This document shows, piece after piece, positions 4,734 through 11,511 of a DNA stretch of 12,228 nucleotides (position 1 is the first letter of the stretch; each line of letters opens with the position of its first letter). A model generated the notes under the pieces. That model ran no database searches and was not told where the DNA came from. It saw nothing but the letters and a program-made list of their open reading frames with translations. The DNA comes from Actinomycetota bacterium (lineage in GTDB: Bacteria; Actinomycetota; Actinomycetes; Actinomycetales; Cellulomonadaceae), in NCBI GenBank assembly GCA_018898235.1, contig JAHIJU010000016.1, forward strand, positions 1 through 12,228, given 5' to 3'. The translations under genes and the position numbers were made by a program.

Positions 4734-5084
4734 ATGTGGGTGGTGGCGGTCGCGAGCCTCCTCGCGGGGGTCATGCTGTGCCTGGCCGTCCTGACGGTGG
4801 TGGCCCACCGGGTCCGTCGACGCCCCCCGGCGCACGACCCGTTCGAGACGCTGTGGCTGCAGAGCCGGTTGGCCGTCGTCGCCGACCAGGTACGGCTGCT
4901 CGAGCGCGACCAGCACGCCTTCGCCCGTGCGCACCGGATGGCCGCGACCGAGCAGGCGTACGACGCCCTGCTGGCCGAGGCGTGCAGGATGGCGGGGATC
5001 GAGGTGCCGGGGGCTCCGGCCGGTGACCCGGACGAGCGCTTCCGCGAGGAGGTCGAGCTGACCTCCCGCGGGTGGAGCTGGTGA
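4734..5084 (+). CDS. Small N-terminally anchored membrane protein of unknown function
   Basis: This 116-residue protein has no family I recognise. Residues 2-24 form one hydrophobic helix (WVVAVASLLAGVMLCLAVL and following), then HRVRRR as a positive-inside stop. Residues 36-88 are predicted helical and charged (FETLWLQSRLAVVADQVRLLERDQ...), possibly a short coiled coil, and an acidic tail (99-108) ends in RGWSW. The topology would be a short or absent outside part with the helical domain in the cytoplasm. The ATG at 4734 has GAAGGG 9 nt upstream and a TAGCCT -10. It ends 16 bp from the convergent sbcC stop. The two final Trp and the E/D-rich stretch are visible, but no function can be drawn from them. 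Confidence 0.7.
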   Translation: MWVVAVASLLAGVMLCLAVLTVVAHRVRRRPPAHDPFETLWLQSRLAVVADQVRLLERDQHAFARAHRMAATEQAYDALLAEACRMAGIEVPGAPAGDPDERFREEVELTSRGWSW

Positions 5085-5100
5085 CGGGCCCGCCGCGACC

Positions 5101-8100
5101 TCACCCCGCGCAGACCCGGAGCGTGCTCGACCCGTCCGGGAGGGGGCGGACCTCGACCCGGTCCGCGATGGCCTGCTTGAGGGTCTCGACGTGCGAGACC
5201 ACGCCCACGGTCCGGCCCCCGGCACGTAGGTGACCCAGCTCGGCGAGCACCTGGTCGAGGACGTGGGGGTCCAGGGAGCCGAAACCCTCGTCGACGAACA
5301 GTGTGCCGAGCTCCACGCCACCGGCCTCGGCGCTCACCACATCCGCCAGGCCGAGCGCCAGGCACAACGAGACGTAGAATGTCTCGCCGCCGGAGAGCGT
5401 GCGCGGGTCCCGCAGAGCACCCGTCCAGTGGTCCTCGACGCGCATCGCCAGACCGGTCGCACGGGCCCGGACGTCCTCCCGCTGCTCGCTGGGCACCAGG
5501 GCGTAGCGCCCGTCGGACATGGCGGTCAGGCGGGCGTTGGCCGCGGCCATGACGTCCTCGAACCGGCGGACCAGCACGTACGTCGCGAGCGAGAGCCGCC
5601 GGGCGTTGTCGGCACCCTGACCGCTGGCCAGACCCGCCAGCCGCACGACGGGCGCATGCCGGCCGGTCGCCGCGGCCAGCGCGGCAGCCGCTGCGTGCAC
5701 CACGCCCACCGCGGCGGCCGTGGCGTCCGCGACCCCGGCCGCGACGGCCGCCTGGGATCGCGTCTGCTCAGCGACCCCACGCGCCTGCTGGACGACGGTG
5801 CGCAGACCGGGCACCCCGAGGTCCGCGTCATCGGGCAGGTGGTCCACCTGGGCGAGAGCCGGATCGGCGAGACCCGCGTCCACCTGGGTGCGTGCCGCGA
5901 GGTGTGCCGCCACGGCACGCTCCAGCGCCGCGATCCGTTCGCCGTCACCTGCGGTGACGAGCGCCTCCTCGGCCCCGGCCAGGTCGCGGGCGGCGAGCTC
6001 GCGGGCGAGCTCGGTCTCGCGGCGCGACAGCTCGCCGCGGGCGGCCTCCAGCCTGCTGAGCGCCTCGGCCAGCGTTGCGGCGGCCCGCACCCGGACGCGC
6101 ACGAAGGCGTGCCGGGCCGCGACCGTGTCGTGATCGGACCTGGCCTGCGCGACCTCGGCCTCCTCGGCGGCCAGTCGAGCGCGCACCGCCGCCCACGATG
6201 CCTCACGTCCGCTGCGCACGGCATCGTCCTGGGCGCGCTGCTGCTCCCGGGCACGGGTCACGGCGTCGAACCCGTCGAGCTCGGTCGTCAGGTGCTGCAC
6301 CCGGGCGACGGCCTGCTCGCACAGCACGAGCCGGGCGCGTATCGCCGTGAGCTGCGCGGTCGCAGCGACCTCGTCCCGCCCCTCGGCGCGCCGCTCCAGC
6401 GTCCGCACCCGCTCGTCGAGCCGTTCGGCTGCTGCAGCCAGGTGCGCCACCCGCTGCTCGGCCGTCCGACGCACAGCCTCGGCGCCACGCACAGCGGCCG
6501 CGTCCACGTGGTCGGCGGCCAGAGCCGCGGGTGACGGGTGCTGCCGCGCACCGCACACCGGGCAGGGCTCGTCCGCTCGCAGGTCCCCGGCCAGCTCACC
6601 GGCGAGACCCGCGATCCGGGCCGCGCGCACGGAGCTCTCGGTGTCGATCGCCGCGAGTGCCTCGGCGCGCCCCGCCACGAGCAGACCGGACGTGGTCGCC
6701 AGCTCGGTCCGCGCGGCGCCGAGCGCCCGCACGGCGTCGACCACCTCCTGCGATGCGGTGGCCTGCGCGGCCACGGCGCCCAGGTCCCCGGCCTCCGCCC
6801 GGGCCTTCGCCAGCTCCGCGTCGAGCAGCTCGCGGGCCGCCGGGCGCGACGCCAACCAGCCGTCGTGCCCGGTCAGCGCCGCGGCCGCCTCCGCCACCGA
6901 CCGCTCGGCGTCCTGCTCCTCGCGGCGACGTCCGGCCAGACCGGACTCCAGCGCGACGGCTCGTTCCAGGGTCGCCGCGAGGGTCAACGACTCGGCATGC
7001 AGCTCGGTGAGCAGCCGGGCCGCCCCGACACCCCGACCGTCGCGGCCGAGCACGCCGTCCAGCGATGCCCGCAGCTCGGCCGGCGCGGCGTCCCAGGACG
7101 CGGCGAAGGACGCAGCCTCGGTGCGCTCGGCGGCGCGGGCCTGCTGCGCCGCGGCGATGAGCGGAACCACCTCGCGGGCCACCCGGGCCCGGGCCAGCTC
7201 GGCGACCCGACGTTCGTGGTCGCCGGCGGCCTCGCCCAGCGCCCGGTCGCGACTGTGCAGGTCGGCGCGGGTCCGGACGAGGGCGTCGAGCAGCTCGGCT
7301 GCACGGGCGGCGTCCTCGGCCCGGACAGCCGCGTCCGCTGCGCTCTCGGCCGCGGCCCGGGCCTGCTGCGCCGCCCGCGCGCGTTCCGAGCTCACGGGGT
7401 CGACGACCGCCGCGACCTGCTCGACCAGCCGGCCGGCCTCGCGCAGGCCGGCCGGCGCGGCCGCCTCCATCGCGGTGCGCAGAGCCACGGCGGAGGTGGG
7501 CGCGCCGGCCCCGGGGCCCGTGTCGACGCCCGGTCGCTCGTCGTCCGCGGGGGGCTCGGCCTCCGGCAGCCGGGCGGCCCCCGCGAGTCCGGCCGCCGCC
7601 GCGACCAGCGCGGTGCGCCCCTGGTCGATCGCCCGGTCGCCCTCACGCCGCAGCTCCCCGAGCCGCTCGGCCAGGCGTTCGTAGAGCTGGGTGCCGAAGA
7701 TGCGCTGGAGCAGCCCGCGCCGGTCCTCGGGCGCGGCGCGCAGGAACCGCGCGAACTCCCCCTGCGGCAGGACCACCGTCTGGGCGAACTGCGCCCGGTC
7801 CAGGCCGACCAGCCGGACGATCTCGGCGCCGGCCTCGTCCAGCCGGTTGGCCAGCGGTGTCCCGATCGCGTCGAGCTCATCGGGTGCGGCCCGTGTGACG
7901 GCAGCGTCGGGCGGCAGCCGCCAGAGCCGCACGCTCGCCTGGGCCGTCGTCGTACCCGCGCCACGGCGTTTGGCCCGCTGGTACGCGGGGGTCCGCCGCA
8001 CCCGGAACACCCCGGCGGGCACCTCGAAGACCAGGTCGACGAAGGTCTCGGTGTCATCGGCGGCGAACGACGACCGCATCCTGTCGTCGCTGGCCTGCTC

Positions 8101-8274
8101 GCCCGCGACCTTGCCGTAGAGCGCGAACACGATCGCGTCGATGATCGTCGACTTACCGGCGCCCGTCGGCCCCTCCAGCAGGAACAGCCCCCCGGCGCCG
8201 AGCTCGGCCAGATCGAGGGTGTGCCGCCCGGCGAACGGCCCGACGGCCTGCAGGGTGAGGGAGAGCAGGTGCAT
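5101..8274 (-). CDS. sbcC: Exonuclease SbcCD, subunit SbcC (Rad50-like ATPase)
   Basis: This is a 1057-residue SMC/Rad50-type protein, close to the usual SbcC length. The N-terminal head has Walker A GPTGAGKST (35-43) and a Q-loop in LPQGEFARFL (Gln171). Two long Ala/Arg/Glu-rich coiled-coil arms follow, with a zinc-hook CPVC at the apex (Cys571 and Cys574). The C-terminal head has the ABC signature LSGGE (960-964) and Walker B LFVDEGFGSLD (Asp995, Glu996). With SbcD it forms the ATP-dependent complex that opens blocked or hairpin DNA ends and takes part in double-strand-break and replication-linked repair. The ATG overlaps the sbcD stop by one base (TGATG), so translation is coupled. It is the last gene of its operon and converges with the small gene ending at 5084. 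Confidence 0.96.
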   Translation of the reverse strand: MHLLSLTLQAVGPFAGRHTLDLAELGAGGLFLLEGPTGAGKSTIIDAIVFALYGKVAGEQASDDRMRSSFAADDTETFVDLVFEVPAGVFRVRRTPAYQRAKRRGAGTTTAQASVRLWRLPPDAAVTRAAPDELDAIGTPLANRLDEAGAEIVRLVGLDRAQFAQTVVLPQGEFARFLRAAPEDRRGLLQRIFGTQLYERLAERLGELRREGDRAIDQGRTALVAAAAGLAGAARLPEAEPPADDERPGVDTGPGAGAPTSAVALRTAMEAAAPAGLREAGRLVEQVAAVVDPVSSERARAAQQARAAAESAADAAVRAEDAARAAELLDALVRTRADLHSRDRALGEAAGDHERRVAELARARVAREVVPLIAAAQQARAAERTEAASFAASWDAAPAELRASLDGVLGRDGRGVGAARLLTELHAESLTLAATLERAVALESGLAGRRREEQDAERSVAEAAAALTGHDGWLASRPAARELLDAELAKARAEAGDLGAVAAQATASQEVVDAVRALGAARTELATTSGLLVAGRAEALAAIDTESSVRAARIAGLAGELAGDLRADEPCPVCGARQHPSPAALAADHVDAAAVRGAEAVRRTAEQRVAHLAAAAERLDERVRTLERRAEGRDEVAATAQLTAIRARLVLCEQAVARVQHLTTELDGFDAVTRAREQQRAQDDAVRSGREASWAAVRARLAAEEAEVAQARSDHDTVAARHAFVRVRVRAAATLAEALSRLEAARGELSRRETELARELAARDLAGAEEALVTAGDGERIAALERAVAAHLAARTQVDAGLADPALAQVDHLPDDADLGVPGLRTVVQQARGVAEQTRSQAAVAAGVADATAAAVGVVHAAAAALAAATGRHAPVVRLAGLASGQGADNARRLSLATYVLVRRFEDVMAAANARLTAMSDGRYALVPSEQREDVRARATGLAMRVEDHWTGALRDPRTLSGGETFYVSLCLALGLADVVSAEAGGVELGTLFVDEGFGSLDPHVLDQVLAELGHLRAGGRTVGVVSHVETLKQAIADRVEVRPLPDGSSTLRVCAG

Positions 8275-9431
8275 CAGACGCCCGCCGACGCGGCCAGCAC
8301 GTCCTCGTAGGCGCGGGCCAGCACAGCCGTCTCCACGGCATCGGGTCGCGCGCCCGTGACGTGCGCGACGAAGTCGGCGGCCACCAGCAGCGGATCCGTC
8401 GCATCGTTCACCGCGGCCGCGCGGGCCACGGCGGTCGCGCCGATCGGCTCGTGCTGCACGACGAGCGCGTGCGGGAACCGCGCGCGCACCCGGCGGTACA
8501 GATCGGGCGGCCGCGCGGCATCGGTCACCGTGACCTTGAGCCAGTCGTCGAGGTGTGGCTCCCCGCGCGCTCCGAGCAGCTCGTCGAGTGGTCCGGTCAG
8601 CTCGCAGAGCCGGCGCGGCACGGGGGCCGGCACGAGCGTGGTGCGCACCCCCGCCCCGTCCAGCTCGACCAGGACCGTCGACTTGGGGACCGTGCGCTCG
8701 GAGAACGAGTAGGCCAACGGCGATCCGCTGTAGCGCAGCACCGTGCCGTGCGGGCCGCTGATCTGCTGCGGGGAGTGCAGGTGTCCGAGCGCGACGTAGT
8801 CGATCCCCGCGAACACCCCGGCCGCGACCTGATCGACCCCGCCGACCCGGATGTCCCGCTCCGACTCGCTGGCCGCGCCACCCACGACGAACGCATGGGC
8901 CGCGACGACGGAGCGCAGACGTCGTCCACCGGTGGACCTGGCCGCCAGATCGGCCCGCACCCGCCCGAGCGCCGCGGCGACCACGGCCTCGTGGCTGCGC
9001 GCGAGCGGTCCGTCCTCACCCCCGAGCTCGGCCCGGGTGAAGTCCGGGTCGAGGTAGGGCAGTCCGTAGACCAGGACGTCGTCGGGCAGCTCGACGGGCG
9101 TCGCCAGCTCGGCCACCCGGGTGCGCAACCGGATGCGCTCGCGCATCAACGCCGAGCCGAAACCGAGCCTGGTCGCCGAGTCGTGGTTGCCGCAGGTGAG
9201 CACGACCGTGGTGTGCTCGGCCAGCCGCGCGAGGGTCTGCGAGAGCAGCGTCACGGCCTCGACCGGCGGGATCGCGCGGTCGTACACGTCACCGGCCACC
9301 ACCACGGCGTCGACCCGCTCAGCCACCGCGAGCTCGATGAGGTGATCGGTGTAGGCGGCCTGGTGCCCGAGCAGGTCGACCCCGTGCAGGCTGCGGCCCA
9401 GATGCCAGTCGGACGTGTGCAGCAGCCTCAT
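8274..9431 (-). CDS. sbcD: Exonuclease SbcCD, subunit SbcD (Mre11-like nuclease)
   Basis: This is a 385-residue calcineurin-type phosphoesterase. The metal ligands stand in the expected order: SDWHLGR (Asp8, His10), VVAGDVYDRA (Asp48), TCGNHDS (Asn82, His83), VAAHAFV (His179) and ALGHLHSPQ (His217, His219). SbcD carries the Mn-dependent 3'-5' exonuclease and hairpin endonuclease activity of the SbcCD complex. The C-terminal capping part (about 250-385) is less conserved, as is normal. It is translationally coupled to sbcC. The ATG at 9431 has no clear Shine-Dalgarno sequence, but TAACGT lies 8 nt upstream, so it may be transcribed as a near-leaderless message from its own promoter as well as from upstream. 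The STAS gene ends 36 bp before it on the same strand. Confidence 0.96.
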   Translation of the reverse strand: MRLLHTSDWHLGRSLHGVDLLGHQAAYTDHLIELAVAERVDAVVVAGDVYDRAIPPVEAVTLLSQTLARLAEHTTVVLTCGNHDSATRLGFGSALMRERIRLRTRVAELATPVELPDDVLVYGLPYLDPDFTRAELGGEDGPLARSHEAVVAAALGRVRADLAARSTGGRRLRSVVAAHAFVVGGAASESERDIRVGGVDQVAAGVFAGIDYVALGHLHSPQQISGPHGTVLRYSGSPLAYSFSERTVPKSTVLVELDGAGVRTTLVPAPVPRRLCELTGPLDELLGARGEPHLDDWLKVTVTDAARPPDLYRRVRARFPHALVVQHEPIGATAVARAAAVNDATDPLLVAADFVAHVTGARPDAVETAVLARAYEDVLAASAGV

Positions 9432-9439
9432 GGCGGACG

Positions 9440-9445
9440 ACGTTA
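9440..9445 (-). promoter_or_regulatory. -10 element upstream of sbcD
   Basis: TAACGT on the minus strand ends 8 nt before the sbcD ATG, giving a leaderless or 1-2 nt leader transcript. No LexA-type palindrome is seen near it, so there is no sign of direct SOS control. Confidence 0.45.
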
Positions 9446-9467
9446 GCCGCGTCCGCCCACACCCCCG

Positions 9468-9803
9468 TCAGACGGCCTCGAAGCGGATCGAGCCGGCCAT
9501 GCCGATCACCTCGAGCGCATCGCCGAGGACCCGCCGCGGGTCGCGCAGCCGCAGGTCGAGCCCCGCCTCGCCGACCGCGCGTGCCAGCTGGAGCACGAAC
9601 GCCAGCCCGGAGGAGTCGACGAATGTGGTCCGGCTCGCGTCGACCACCACGGGCTGCCCTGCCATGAGCGCCAGCCCCATCGAGTCGCTGGCCTGCTGGC
9701 GCAGCGCCGAGTCGATCTCCCCGACCATCCGGACGCACGTGTCGGGGCCTTCGGCCTCGACCCGGATCGTGCCAGCCGTCGGCCGATCATGCAGGTCCGT
9801 CAT
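9468..9803 (-). CDS. STAS-domain anti-sigma factor antagonist
   Basis: This 111-residue protein is essentially one STAS domain (SpoIIAA/RsbV type). It shows GTIRVEAEGPDTCVRMVGEID (11-31), the loop VDASRTTFVDSSGLAFVLQLARA (54-76) and LRLRDPRRVLGDALEVIGM (84-102). By alignment with SpoIIAA, Ser64 after Asp63 is the likely phosphorylation site: in the family the unphosphorylated form binds an anti-sigma factor kinase and frees a sigma factor. No anti-sigma kinase (RsbW/SpoIIAB-like), phosphatase or sigma gene lies next to it in this window, so its partners must be elsewhere. The ATG has a purine-rich region upstream (GAGGAGCGACGAGGCG), giving a GAGGAG about 11-16 nt away. It may be cotranscribed with sbcDC 36 bp downstream, but a functional tie is not evident. 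Confidence 0.88.
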   Translation of the reverse strand: MTDLHDRPTAGTIRVEAEGPDTCVRMVGEIDSALRQQASDSMGLALMAGQPVVVDASRTTFVDSSGLAFVLQLARAVGEAGLDLRLRDPRRVLGDALEVIGMAGSIRFEAV

Positions 9804-9846
9804 CGCCTCGTCGCTCCTCGAGCCTGCCCGGCCCGGTGGGCCGGTG

Positions 9847-9866
9847 CCTGCGCCACGTTGCGCAGG
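9847..9866. terminator. Hairpin between the DUF4190-like gene and the STAS gene
   Basis: CCTGCGC and GCGCAGG form a perfect 7-bp stem around a 6-nt loop (CACGTT). It lies 43 nt past the stop of the gene ending at 9909 and 43 nt before the STAS start. There is no T-run on the minus strand, so it may be a terminator or a leader structure of the STAS transcript. Confidence 0.4.
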
Positions 9867-9908
9867 ACGAACTCCCTACTGTGCCACCTCACGGCGTCCG
9901 TCGGGCCC

Positions 9909-10721
9909 TCAGCCGCAGCTGCCGGCAGTGAGCTGGTAGCCGTTCTGGGGAAGCGCCACCATCGTGCTGCCCCCCAAGGTCGCATCGAGGCACGGCGCGC
10001 CACCTGCGGCGTCGACCACGAGCCGCACGTCGACGTCCCCGGTGGCCGGTGCGGTCGAGTCGAGGGCCATGGGGAAGGCTCCGTTGCGCGCCTGGGTCGT
10101 CAGCAGCCAGTCACGCGTGGCGCCGAGCGCCGAGCTCACCTGGCTCTGCTGGACGACCTCACGCTGACGGAGGTACACCGGGACGACGATGGAGGCCGCG
10201 AGGCCGGTGAGCAGGGCGGCCACCAGGGAGATCACCAGCCCGGCCACGGCCAGACCGCGCCCACGGACACCGGGTCCTCCGGTGCGGGCCAGCCCGACGA
10301 TGCTCAGCACCAGCCCGACGGGCCAGACCAGCAGCGCGCAGATGAACCCGGCCACGGCGGTCGGTTCGGTGCGCGGGACCAGGAGGCCGGGGGGTTGGGC
10401 GACCCCCGGCGCGTACCCGGTGCCGGACCCGCCGAACCGTCCGGCCGCGGCGGGACCGCCGAACGTGGACGGACCGAACGTCGAGGGACCGAACGTCGAG
10501 GGCCCGGCGGTCGACGGCCCGGCGGTCGAGGGCCCGGCAGTCGGCCACGCGGCGGGTGCCGGACCTGCGGGCGACGAGCCCACGGGTGCCACACCGTCGG
10601 GCACCCACGCGACCGGCACACCGTCCGGCTGCCAGCCCGGCGGGGCCTGCCAGCCCGGCGGGGCCTGCCGGCCCTGCCAGCCGGACGAGGCCTGCCCGTC
10701 GGGCGGGGTGCTGACGGTCAT
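9909..10721 (-). CDS. Two-helix membrane protein with repetitive Pro-rich head (DUF4190-like)
   Basis: This is a 270-residue protein. Residues 1-115 are low complexity: GWQAPPGW repeats (14-30), then five GPST(A/F) pentapeptides (63-87). A DUF4190-like core follows: helix one AVAGFICALLVWPVGLVLSIVGLA (122-145), a basic loop with GxRGRGLA (151-158), and helix two VAGLVISLVAALLTGLAASIVVPV (159-182). After it comes a helical segment YLRQREVVQQSQVSSALGATRDWLLTTQA and a probably extracytoplasmic C-terminal domain with two cysteines (244, 269) likely joined in a disulfide. The layout (cytoplasmic head, two-helix hairpin, then a soluble tail) is common in actinobacterial proteins of unknown role. 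The ATG at 10721 was chosen because GAGGAGA stands 6 nt upstream; the frame is open to 10754. Topology of the tail depends on both helices spanning. Confidence 0.78.
   Translation of the reverse strand: MTVSTPPDGQASSGWQGRQAPPGWQAPPGWQPDGVPVAWVPDGVAPVGSSPAGPAPAAWPTAGPSTAGPSTAGPSTFGPSTFGPSTFGGPAAAGRFGGSGTGYAPGVAQPPGLLVPRTEPTAVAGFICALLVWPVGLVLSIVGLARTGGPGVRGRGLAVAGLVISLVAALLTGLAASIVVPVYLRQREVVQQSQVSSALGATRDWLLTTQARNGAFPMALDSTAPATGDVDVRLVVDAAGGAPCLDATLGGSTMVALPQNGYQLTAGSCG
10459..10548 (-). repeat. 15-bp tandem repeat encoding GPST(A/F), about six copies
   Basis: Units start at 10459, 10474, 10489, 10504, 10519 and a partial one at 10534. The first three share CCGAACGT and the next two share CCGGCGGTCGA, so the array consists of two sub-families. 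It lies wholly inside the Pro-rich head of the membrane protein, and copy-number changes keep the frame. Confidence 0.9.
10633..10668 (-). repeat. 18-bp perfect tandem duplication encoding QAPPGW
   Basis: Two identical 18-bp units (CAGCCCGGCGGGGCCTGC on the plus strand) at 10633-10650 and 10651-10668 encode a repeated W-Q-A-P-P-G near the N terminus of the membrane protein. Perfect identity points to a recent duplication. Confidence 0.9.
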
Positions 10722-10860
10722 CGGAGGTCTCCTCAGGCTGGACGCCGCGACCACGCCAGACGCCGCGATCAGGGGGCCAGTCGGCCGGGCGCAGGCGCCG
10801 ATGAAGCCCCCGACCGGGTGGAAACGCCCAGCCGACGGCGTCCGACGTGCAAGTTCACTC

Positions 10861-10903
10861 GTCCGGACCCGGCCCTGCGCCCCGAACCCCGGCCGGGTCG
10901 GAC
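10861..10903 (-). terminator. Strong hairpin downstream of the YbaK-like gene
   Basis: GTCCGgACCCGGCC at 10861-10874 pairs with GGCCGGGTCGGAC at 10891-10903, a 13-bp stem with one bulged G and a 16-nt loop; flanking bases 10860 and 10904 can extend it. It begins 13 nt after the stop of the YbaK-like gene on the minus strand. It lacks a T-run, as many actinobacterial terminators do. Confidence 0.6.
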
Positions 10904-10916
10904 GGGCAGCGGCGGC

Positions 10917-11417
10917 TCAGCCCGGTTCGGTGACGTCCGCGACCCTCGCGCCCAGCACCCGCACCAGGTCGTCACCGTCGACGCCGACCGCCACCCCGTG
11001 CGCACCCCCGCCGATCGACGCCGGTCGGCCCGGCACCGACGCATCGGCGATCACCGGCCAGGTGCGCGTCGAGCCGAACGGTGTGATGGTGCCGCGCTCG
11101 TACCCGGTGGCCTCCCGCGCGGTGGCGGCGTCCGGCATCGACAACCGGGTGACGCCGAGCAGCGCCCGCAGCTTGGGCCAGGAGATGGTCCGGTCGCCGG
11201 GCACCAGGACCAGCACGTAGTCGTCGGCGCCACGGCGCACCACGAGCGTCTTGACGATGCCGCTCGGGTCGATCCCACGCAGCGCGGCCGCCTCGGCCAA
11301 CGAGGAGACCGGACCGTGCCGGGTCACCGTGAACTGCAGGCCTGCGGCGGTGAGGGCCGCGAGCGCCCGTTGCTCGCCCTCGGTCGGCTGCGCGGTACCG
11401 GTCGGCGGGGCGTCCAT
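10917..11417 (-). CDS. YbaK/EbsC (ProX-like) aminoacyl-tRNA deacylase family protein
   Basis: This 166-residue protein has the YbaK/prolyl-tRNA synthetase-associated domain. It shows SSLAEAAALRGIDPSGIVKTLVVRR (38-62) with the conserved lysine of the active site at Lys56, then VLVLVPGDRTISWPKLRALLG (68-88), GYERGTITPFG (105-115), PVIAD (121-125) and the glycine loop SIGGGAHGVAV (134-144). The family hydrolyses mischarged tRNAs, for example Cys-tRNA(Pro) or Ala-tRNA(Pro), in trans; which one is served here cannot be told. I chose the ATG at 11417 rather than the ATG at 11426 because the latter lies inside TACCAT, a good -10 that ends 7 nt before 11417, making a leaderless message. It diverges from hrpA, with both promoters inside 95 bp. 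Confidence 0.88.
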   Translation of the reverse strand: MDAPPTGTAQPTEGEQRALAALTAAGLQFTVTRHGPVSSLAEAAALRGIDPSGIVKTLVVRRGADDYVLVLVPGDRTISWPKLRALLGVTRLSMPDAATAREATGYERGTITPFGSTRTWPVIADASVPGRPASIGGGAHGVAVGVDGDDLVRVLGARVADVTEPG

Positions 11418-11424
11418 GGCCGCC

Positions 11425-11430
11425 ATGGTA
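11425..11430 (-). promoter_or_regulatory. -10 element of the leaderless YbaK-like gene
   Basis: TACCAT on the minus strand ends 7 nt before the ATG at 11417. It overlaps the alternative upstream ATG (11424-11426), which argues against that start. Confidence 0.5.
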
Positions 11431-11498
11431 GGCACGGCCCCCGGGCGCCCGATCGGTCGCCGCCGCGGCCCCCGACGAATCCAGGTGGCGCGGCGCTG

Positions 11499-11504
11499 GA
11501 CAAT
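11499..11504 (+). promoter_or_regulatory. -10 element of leaderless hrpA
   Basis: GACAAT ends 7 nt before the GTG at 11512, and no Shine-Dalgarno sequence is present. The same hexamer followed by GGC stands before gntK. Confidence 0.45.
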
Positions 11505-11511
11505 GGCACCC

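Noticed and set aside
5067..5110. Possible bidirectional terminator between the gene ending at 5084 and sbcC
   Set aside because: CGCGGGTG and CACCCCGCG can pair, but only across a 27-nt loop with a bulge and overlapping both coding ends; too weak to call.
6347..7684. A 445-codon Ser/Ala/Arg-rich open frame on the plus strand
   Set aside because: It is another antisense shadow of the sbcC coiled-coil region; composition is extreme and no motif is present.
6538..8310. A 590-codon open frame on the plus strand opposite sbcC
   Set aside because: It is antisense to a gene with full Walker A, zinc-hook and Walker B motifs. The translation is Arg/Gly-rich with no domain, as expected from GC-rich third positions.
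10722..10916. Possible alternative-sigma (GTTT...GGG) promoter upstream of the DUF4190-like gene
   Set aside because: GTTT is followed by GGGCTTC rather than GGGTA at a suitable distance; the match is too poor in GC-rich DNA. No other promoter stood out there.
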